From DATLYB01 sp964502525 (GTDB lineage Bacteria; Bacteroidota; Bacteroidia; Chitinophagales; CAIOSU01): a stretch of DNA of 11,052 bases. The stretch spans positions 1 to 11,052 of the forward strand of contig CAZCXH010000168.1 in NCBI GenBank assembly GCA_964502525.1, written 5' to 3'. Position numbers and translations under genes: made by a program. Under the pieces are notes generated by a model. The model did no database searches and was not told the origin of the DNA. It saw only the letters and a list, made by a program, of their open reading frames with translations. This document shows positions 1 to 4,819 of the stretch, piece after piece (the first letter of the stretch is position 1; each line of letters opens with the position of its first letter).

Positions 1-58
1 TTTCAGGATTTTTCAGGGCTCAATTTGTGGAAGTTATTTTGAAAATGTTCCTAATAGA

Positions 59-160
59 ACGCTGATGACGCGGATTATGCAAATAATCGCTGATTGTTTT
101 ATCTGTGGTCATCCTATTTTTCTGCGTCATCTGCGTTCTATTTTTAATTTTAAACAGTCT
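59..160 (+). repeat. Dispersed imperfect inverted repeat, copy 1 (uninterrupted)
   Basis: This is a roughly 100-bp non-coding unit. Its ends are an imperfect inverted repeat: positions 59-74 (ACGCTGATGACGCGGA) and 121-136 (TCTGCGTCATCTGCGT) pair at 14 of 16 positions. The unit continues through a T-rich tail to AAACAGTCT at 152-160. A clearly related copy lies at 4591-4784, with shared blocks such as GCTGATGACGCGGATT, ATAATCGCTGATTG, TTTTTCTGCGTCATCTG and ATTTTTAATTTTAAACAG. The copy ends 34 nt before the ftsY start codon. Similar ACGCGGATT/TCTGCGTCATC repeats are, to my knowledge, common between genes in Bacteroidota, so a REP-like or transcript-end role is possible. Its function is unknown. 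Confidence 0.75.
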
Positions 161-175
161 CTTAGATGCGTTTCT

Positions 176-183
176 TATCTTTG
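176..183 (+). promoter_or_regulatory. Candidate -7 box for ftsY
   Basis: TATCTTTG matches the Bacteroidota sigma-A -7 consensus TAnnTTTG perfectly. No TTG or TTTG sits at the expected 17-23 bp upstream; only AT-rich TTTTAA is near 147-152. The predicted transcript would start about 5 nt before the ftsY ATG, giving an almost leaderless mRNA. The box alone could occur by chance. Confidence 0.3.
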
Positions 184-194
184 ATGAAAATACC

Positions 195-1148
195 ATGTCT
201 ATTTTCTCATTCCTCTCCAAAGACAAAAAACAAGACCTCGACAAAGGTCTCGAAAAGACCAAGGAAGGTTTTTTCTCCAAGATAGCCAAAGCTGTTGCAG
301 GCAAATCCACCGTTGATGTCGAATCGCTGGACAACATCGAAGAAGCCCTCATCGCATCCGATGTGGGAGTGGAAACCACCATCAAGATCATCCAATCGCT
401 CGAACACCGCGTTGCTAAAGATAAATACCTAAACGCCAGCGAGTTAAGCGCCATACTTAAAGACGAAGTCGTAAAGATTCTTTCTTCTCAAAACACGCAG
501 GATTTTAACAGTTTCACCGACATCCTCACCACCCGCCCCTACGTCATCATGGTCGTAGGCGTCAATGGCGTAGGCAAAACCACCACCATCGGCAAACTCG
601 CCTGGCAGTTCAGGAATGCAGGCAAATCCGTCATGCTGGGCGCTGCCGACACCTTCCGCGCTGCCGCGGTTGACCAACTCACCATTTGGTCTGAACGGGT
701 CGGAGTACCCCTTGTAAAGAAACAAAAGGATGCCGACCCCGCCTCCGTAGCCTACGACACCCTCGAATCAGGCATCGCCAAAGGCATGGACGTAGTCATC
801 ATTGACACTGCCGGCCGCCTCCACAACAAAAAACACCTCATGGACGAACTCAGCAAGGTGAGGCGCGTCATGCAAAAGCTGATCCCAGAAGCGCCCCATG
901 AGGTGCTCCTCGTGCTCGATGGCTCCACCGGGCAAAACGCCATCGAGCAGGCGCGCCAGTTCACAGCCGCCACCGATGTCAACGCCCTTGCCATCACCAA
1001 ACTCGATGGCACCGCCAAAGGCGGTGTCGTCATCGGCATCGTTGACCAGTTCAAGATTCCCGTCAAGTACATCGGTATTGGCGAAAAGAAAGAACACCTC
1101 CAACTGTTCAACAGGATGGAATTTGTGGATTCGCTGTTTAAAGCTTAA
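195..1148 (+). CDS. ftsY: Signal recognition particle receptor FtsY
   Basis: FtsY is the SRP receptor GTPase. It docks ribosome-nascent chain-SRP complexes at the inner membrane and, by reciprocal GTP hydrolysis with Ffh, hands the chain to SecYEG. With the ATG at 195 the protein has 317 residues, normal for the short Bacteroidota form without the long acidic A domain. An in-frame ATG at 105 would add 30 hydrophobic residues unlike FtsY and lies inside the dispersed repeat, so I prefer 195 (MSIFSFLSKDKK...). The N domain (about 5-100) contains the LDKGLEKT...FFSKI helix typical of the family. The NG GTPase domain follows: P-loop GVNGVGKTTT (122-131), DTAADTFRAAA-like insertion box, DTAGR (204-208), the LDGSTGQNA segment, and the guanine-specificity motif TKLD (268-271) followed by GTAKGG. 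Many codons end in C, more than in the other genes here, perhaps reflecting expression level. Identification is very secure. Confidence 0.97.
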   Translation: MSIFSFLSKDKKQDLDKGLEKTKEGFFSKIAKAVAGKSTVDVESLDNIEEALIASDVGVETTIKIIQSLEHRVAKDKYLNASELSAILKDEVVKILSSQNTQDFNSFTDILTTRPYVIMVVGVNGVGKTTTIGKLAWQFRNAGKSVMLGAADTFRAAAVDQLTIWSERVGVPLVKKQKDADPASVAYDTLESGIAKGMDVVIIDTAGRLHNKKHLMDELSKVRRVMQKLIPEAPHEVLLVLDGSTGQNAIEQARQFTAATDVNALAITKLDGTAKGGVVIGIVDQFKIPVKYIGIGEKKEHLQLFNRMEFVDSLFKA

Positions 1149-1188
1149 AGCATAATGATGGAGCGTGTTTTGGCGCGTACGTACCTCG

Positions 1189-1228
1189 CTGCTGCTGTGG
1201 CCCTGTTTGGTAGCGCCCACAGCAGCAG
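1189..1228. other. Stem-loop with 12-bp perfect stem
   Basis: CTGCTGCTGTGG (1189-1200) is an exact inverted copy of CCACAGCAGCAG (1217-1228), with a 16-nt loop. It lies 40 nt after the ftsY stop codon. No T-run follows on either strand, so it is not a classical intrinsic terminator. It could protect the 3' end of the ftsY mRNA or be the relic of a repeat. Confidence 0.55.
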
Positions 1229-1443
1229 GACGCGGTTATCTATGTGCGTAAACCTTCCTTCTTCTACACACACAAACTCCAAACTGTAAACCGTAAACGG
1301 CTCAATGGCGCAATTTGTCTCGTTCAAAGTATGATATGATTAATAGGAAGAAATAACAAGAATAGCGCCTTGAACCCAAAAGGGGTGACAAAAAAAAATT
1401 TCAGTGGGAATCATAAGGCGGGCGAATGCGAAGGCAGCGCGGG

Positions 1444-1527
1444 AGTTTTCTTGCATCCATTGTCCAGTCCTGCCTAAAAAGCAAGAGCCCGCCATTGAAC
1501 GGCAGGCTCCTGTGAAGCGAGAAAACT
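1444..1527. repeat. Nested inverted repeat around the minus-strand terminator
   Basis: AGTTTTCTTGC (1444-1454) pairs with GCGAGAAAACT (1517-1527) at 10 of 11 positions, enclosing 62 bases that contain the terminator hairpin. CCTGCC (1469-1474) could alternatively pair with GGCAGG (1501-1506), competing with the terminator stem. Together this looks like one structured unit of about 84 bases, but I do not recognise an RNA family. Confidence 0.4.
1476..1509 (-). terminator. Intrinsic terminator on the minus strand
   Basis: Read on the minus strand, GAGCCTGCC (1509-1501), a 7-nt loop and GGCGGGCTC (1493-1485) form a 9-bp GC-rich stem with one G-U wobble. TTGCTTTTT (1484-1476) follows directly. 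This is the classic hairpin plus U-tract. On the plus strand the stem has a C-A mismatch and no U-tract follows, so the terminator is directional. No minus-strand gene lies upstream of it in 1510-1772. Confidence 0.65.
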
Positions 1528-1772
1528 TGCAATACCTTTAATGTAGTGACTCCAATCTGCTTTGTCAATTCTTTTTATCCCGAAGTGTAAAATAATGAAC
1601 CATGATTGGACTGAAGGACTCCGGACTCTTTCAGAGGATATGCCATCGGGTACTATTCGGTACTCCCGGGTATTCGGGAACGGAAACCTGTTTCACGATG
1701 GCATTAAAAAATTCCTGACATTTCGTTCGACCTTTTTTTTCGTATTTTCAACTCCATAAATCATGAAAAGCG

Positions 1773-4493
1773 ATGAAAAACTTCTTCCTCATCTTTCTGC
1801 TCCACGCATTGTTTAAATTAACTTTTTCCCAGCCGGCAATAGGCATTCAATCATATGTTACAGGGCTATCAAGCCCTGTGGATATTGCCAACTGTGGAGA
1901 TGACCGGTTGTTCATCGTGGAACGTGACGGATACATCCGGATAATTGATGGTCAGGGAGCCGTAAAACCGCAGGCATTTCTTGATATTAACGGTGTCGTT
2001 CGCTCGGGTGGCGAGGAAGGTTTGCTGGGGCTTGCTTTTCACCCCGACTACAAAAGCAATGGATACTTCTTTGTTTATTACACGAATAACAACGGAGATA
2101 TTTCCATTTCCAGATTCAGCGTTACCGTTGATCCTGATATTGCAGACGCGGCAACCGAAGCGAATGTGATTACCATCGGTCATCCCAGCCGGCCCAACCA
2201 CAATGGCGGCAACCTCGAATTCGGACCCGATGGCTACCTGTATGTCGGCACGGGAGATGGGGGCGGAGGTGGCGACCCGGATGATAATGGGCAAAATCCT
2301 CTGGCGCTGCTCGGCAAAATGCTGAGGCTCGATGTGGACACTCTTCCTTACCGCATTCCAACCGACAATCCCTTCTACGGCTTCGCATCAGTGAGGAATG
2401 AAATATGGGCGCTGGGACTGCGCAATCCCTGGCGCTTCAGCTTTGACAGGCTGACTGGCGACCTGTGGATCGGTGATGTGGGGCAGAACAACCGGGAAGA
2501 AATTGATTTTCAGCCTGCGGGCAGCACAGGCGGTGAGAACTACGGGTGGCGCTGCTATGAAGGAAACAATTTCTATAATTCCTCCTCTTTCGGATGCAAT
2601 GGCAGTTACGTTTTTCCCATATTTGATTACGGTCATGGATCAGGTTGTTCAGTCAACGGAGGGTATGTTTATCGCGGGTGCAAGTATCCCAATTTATTCG
2701 GGCAATATATCCTTTGCGACTACTGCACAGGCGCGTTTTGGACCATTCAAAACAACGGAGGCGGAAGTTTTCAAGCGACCAGTCAGCCGACAACCGGGAG
2801 TGATTACAGTTCATTCGGTGAAGACATGAACGGTGAAGTTTATCTCGCGCGGCTGAACGGAACGATCTACCGGGTTATCGAAACCACAACCACCGCAAAT
2901 CTTCCGACCATTGTTGCCAGTCCGGAAACGTCTTTCTGCCCGGGAGATTCGGTGACGCTCTCCACACAGGCGGGTTATGCCTCATACAATTGGAAATTGA
3001 ATTCAACCACACCCGTTGATACGGGGCTGCAAATAACCACGGGCACACCTGGCAGCTATACGCTGACGGCAACCGGAAACAACGGGTGCGTTTACACCAC
3101 TCCTGCGGCAACAATTACGGCTCTCGCTTTGCCCGCGCCAGCGATTACCGCTGCTGACTCAGCTTTTTGCGAGAATGATTCGTTACTGCTTTCAACAGGG
3201 GGATTCTCAGCCTATCAATGGTCAAACGGCAGCACCGCTTCTTCCACTTTTGCCAAACAGGGGGGAGCCTATTACGTTACTGTAATTGACAGCAGCGGAT
3301 GCCCGGGCGCTTCACCGCCATTTCAGGTCGTTGAGAATTTATTACCGATTCCTGTAATTCATCAAACGGGAAGTTTATGCTACGGAAATACCGCTACCCT
3401 TTCCACCGATGCTTATGTTTCTTATTTATGGTCAACTTCCGATACCACCCAATCCATTACTGTTGATACCGCGGGAATTTACGGTGTAACCGTAATGGAT
3501 GGCAACGCATGCTCGGGCAATTCACAACCTTTCACGCTGCTCGATGGGCAATTGCCGAAACCGATGGTCTATAGCTCAGGCGGTTCTGCAATTTGCGAGG
3601 GTGATTCAACAGACCTGTTTACAGCGGTCGCAGGCGTAACGCATTCGTGGTCAACCGGAGATACAGGCGATGTGCTGAAGGTAACACTCGCAGGAGATTA
3701 TTCAGTAGTCATCACTGACAGCAATGGCTGCACCGGTGTTTCTGACACGCTTGCAATAAGTATGTTGCCGCTTCCGGTTCCGGTGATTGTGCCGGGCGAA
3801 ACTTCGGTGTGCGATGGCGACACTGCAATACTCTCACTTGATACTTCCTTCTCGCAATATTCATGGTCGAGCGGAGAAACGGGCGCCCAAATCACCGTGA
3901 GTGACGCTGGAAATTATAACGTGACGGTGCAGGATGGAAACGGCTGTTCCGGAATATCGGATAGCGCAAGCTTGTCACTTTATCCTAATCCGCCTATGCC
4001 AACCGTGACAGAACAGCAAGGAGAGCCGATTTTAACGGTTTCAGATACCGGCTATGCCTATCAATGGTATCTGAACGGCAATGCCATTCAAAACACCAAC
4101 AGTCCATCCATTACTTATACTGATTATGCCGCGCAGGGCGAATTTTCCGCATCCATCACCGACAGCAACGGATGCAGCAGCCTGTCGGATCCTGTTGCCG
4201 TTTCATGGACGGGCATGGGAGAAATGAGGCTCCGCAGCCTGTCCGTTCAACCCAACCCATTTACTTCCGAAATTGTTTTGAACTACACATTAATTCAACC
4301 GGCACATTTAAAAATTTGGCTGCAGGATATAACCGGAAAAGAAATCATCATCATGACGGATGAAAAACAAAGTGCCGGCTCCCATAAAGTCGCTATCAAT
4401 GCGAATAAATTTAACCTGATCAAGGGTGTTTACTTCCTAAGACTGGATGATGGCGCGTTAAGGAAAAACACATTCAAGATTGTGAAGATGTAA
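1773..4493 (+). CDS. Secreted PQQ-dependent sugar dehydrogenase-like protein with Ig-like repeats and T9SS sorting domain
   Basis: The 906-residue protein starts with a Sec signal peptide (MKNFFLIFLLHALFKLTFS, cleavage near residue 19). Residues about 22-370 form a glucose/sorbosone dehydrogenase-type six-bladed beta-propeller (GSDH family, related to soluble GDH, Asd/YliI and the HHIP ectodomain). Family motifs visible are LSSPVDIA, EEGLLGLAFHPDY, NHNGGNLEFGPDG with the presumed catalytic base H143, the glycine/Asp-rich GDGGGGGDPDDNGQ segment (possible calcium site), and GLRNPWRFSF with R217-N218, which corresponds to the PQQ-contacting Arg-Asn pair of soluble GDH. Six Ig/PKD-like repeats (about 377-815) and a T9SS type A sorting domain (about 821-906, QPNPF...GVYFLRL...FKIVKM) follow. 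It is therefore probably exported across the outer membrane and anchored or released by the type IX system, oxidising a sugar or other alcohol outside the cell. Substrate and actual PQQ use are not shown by sequence. No operon partner is visible. The ATG at 1763 is out of frame, so 1773 is the start. Confidence 0.88.
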   Translation: MKNFFLIFLLHALFKLTFSQPAIGIQSYVTGLSSPVDIANCGDDRLFIVERDGYIRIIDGQGAVKPQAFLDINGVVRSGGEEGLLGLAFHPDYKSNGYFFVYYTNNNGDISISRFSVTVDPDIADAATEANVITIGHPSRPNHNGGNLEFGPDGYLYVGTGDGGGGGDPDDNGQNPLALLGKMLRLDVDTLPYRIPTDNPFYGFASVRNEIWALGLRNPWRFSFDRLTGDLWIGDVGQNNREEIDFQPAGSTGGENYGWRCYEGNNFYNSSSFGCNGSYVFPIFDYGHGSGCSVNGGYVYRGCKYPNLFGQYILCDYCTGAFWTIQNNGGGSFQATSQPTTGSDYSSFGEDMNGEVYLARLNGTIYRVIETTTTANLPTIVASPETSFCPGDSVTLSTQAGYASYNWKLNSTTPVDTGLQITTGTPGSYTLTATGNNGCVYTTPAATITALALPAPAITAADSAFCENDSLLLSTGGFSAYQWSNGSTASSTFAKQGGAYYVTVIDSSGCPGASPPFQVVENLLPIPVIHQTGSLCYGNTATLSTDAYVSYLWSTSDTTQSITVDTAGIYGVTVMDGNACSGNSQPFTLLDGQLPKPMVYSSGGSAICEGDSTDLFTAVAGVTHSWSTGDTGDVLKVTLAGDYSVVITDSNGCTGVSDTLAISMLPLPVPVIVPGETSVCDGDTAILSLDTSFSQYSWSSGETGAQITVSDAGNYNVTVQDGNGCSGISDSASLSLYPNPPMPTVTEQQGEPILTVSDTGYAYQWYLNGNAIQNTNSPSITYTDYAAQGEFSASITDSNGCSSLSDPVAVSWTGMGEMRLRSLSVQPNPFTSEIVLNYTLIQPAHLKIWLQDITGKEIIIMTDEKQSAGSHKVAINANKFNLIKGVYFLRLDDGALRKNTFKIVKM
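2901..4220 (+). repeat. Six tandem Ig-like (CHU/PKD-type) domain repeats within the dehydrogenase
   Basis: Protein repeats begin near residues 377, 453, 524, 594, 665 and 741, with a period of about 70-76 residues. Each runs LPxPxI...CxGDSxxLST...YxWSxGxTxxxITVxxAGxYxVTVxDxNGCSG. The first five carry a Cys pair (an early one in the FC/LC/IC/VC-x-G/E motif and a late one in NGC/SGC/NAC), probably a disulphide. The sixth keeps only the late Cys. Such repeats act as stalks or binding modules in secreted Bacteroidota proteins; which applies here is unknown. DNA similarity between repeats is low, so they are old duplications. Confidence 0.8.
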
Positions 4494-4590
4494 ATCGTTT
4501 TTATTTCATCCAATCACATCCGGCAATCCAGCGGCATCCTGCAGGAGATATTTAATTTTTAATTAATCATAATAACAAAATGATAATGGA
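4494..4590. other. AT-rich spacer after the dehydrogenase
   Basis: No gene is visible. The only marked feature is the perfect palindrome TCCTGCAGGA (4537-4546), too short-looped for a terminator, followed by AT-rich sequence up to the dispersed repeat. I see no clear intrinsic terminator for the dehydrogenase transcript here. The rest of the 326-bp gap before the kinase gene is repeat and insertion DNA, listed separately. Confidence 0.5.
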
Positions 4591-4784
4591 AAGCTGATGA
4601 CGCGGATTGCACAGATAATCGCTGATTGATTTGTCTGTTGTTATCATTTTTCTGCGTCATCTGGTTTTATTTTTAAGGGCAGTCCTAAAAATTGCTCTTT
4701 TTATCGCCTCACCGCTTCCCTCTCAAGAAGGGAGAGGGAGTAAGTGGTAGAATTTTTAGAACTGCCCTTAATTTTAAACAGCCT
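4591..4784 (+). repeat. Dispersed imperfect inverted repeat, copy 2 (interrupted by a small insertion)
   Basis: This is the second copy of the unit at 59-160, in the same orientation. Left part 4593-4676 and right part 4772-4784 together align with copy 1 at most positions with a few short gaps; the two parts are separated by a 91-bp insertion plus a duplicated TTAA. The inverted arms are at about 4593-4606 (GCTGATGACGCGGA) and 4651-4663 (TCTGCGTCATCTG). The copy ends 35 nt before the kinase start codon, almost the same distance as copy 1 to ftsY. Confidence 0.75.
4677..4767. mobile_element. 91-bp MITE-like palindromic insertion with TTAA target duplication
   Basis: The terminal inverted repeats are GGGCAGTCCTAAAAATT (4677-4693) and AATTTTTAGAACTGCCC (4751-4767), matching at 16 of 17 positions. 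They are flanked by TTAA on both sides (4673-4676 and 4768-4771). Removing the element and one TTAA restores ATTTTTAATTTTAAACAG, which is exactly what copy 1 of the surrounding repeat has at 139-156. The interior contains an 8-bp hairpin, TCCCTCTC (4727-4734 region) and GAGAGGGA, so most of the element can fold on itself. It is too short to encode a transposase and must have moved in trans. I cannot name the parent transposon family. Confidence 0.8.
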
Positions 4785-4819
4785 CAAAGGTGTAAAAGCT
4801 TAAATTTCCTTCCTGAATC

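Larger units (their letters stand above)
1149..1772. other. Long intergenic region without a supported gene
   Basis: I find no convincing protein gene in these 624 bases. Short open frames on both strands match nothing I recognise. The region holds a 12-bp perfect stem-loop (1189-1228), an A-tract after position 1389, a nested inverted repeat (1444-1527) enclosing a minus-strand terminator (1476-1509), three GGACT pentamers (1608-1627), a degenerate direct repeat (1647-1677), and a run of eight T's at about 1733-1740 just ahead of the dehydrogenase gene. The structure content suggests regulatory or repeat-derived DNA rather than a decayed gene. Confidence 0.6.

Noticed and set aside
105..194. 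In-frame ATG at 105 extending ftsY by 30 residues
   Set aside because: The extension lies inside the dispersed repeat, encodes a hydrophobic stretch not seen in FtsY, and the ATG at 195 gives the family N-terminus.
444..1220. Long antisense open frames over ftsY
   Set aside because: They are by-products of the C-ending codon bias of ftsY and show no family motifs.
1155..1289. 44-codon open frame after ftsY with a signal-peptide-like start (MMERVLARTYLAAAVALFG)
   Set aside because: It covers the perfect stem-loop, has low-complexity Ser/Thr sequence after residue 20, no recognisable family and no ribosome-binding evidence; it is probably chance.
1608..1627. Three GGACT pentamers at 7-8 bp spacing as a possible operator
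   Set aside because: The spacing is not a helical turn and the motif is short; chance cannot be excluded and no regulator is implied.
1647..1677. Degenerate direct repeat CGGGTACTATTCGG / CGGGTATTCGG
   Set aside because: Only two imperfect short copies; not enough to call a tandem array, iteron set or CRISPR.
1474..1703. Minus-strand open frame of roughly 75 codons ending at the terminator hairpin
   Set aside because: It has no ATG start and its last codons are formed by the terminator stem; it reads as repeat DNA rather than a gene. I could not exclude a gene remnant.
1562..1759. 65-codon plus-strand open frame ahead of the dehydrogenase
   Set aside because: No recognisable domain, unusual composition, overlaps short repeats and ends in a T-run; no support as a gene.
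4537..4546. TCCTGCAGGA palindrome as terminator of the dehydrogenase gene
   Set aside because: It is a 10-bp palindrome with no loop and no proper T-tract immediately after it, so a hairpin terminator is unlikely.
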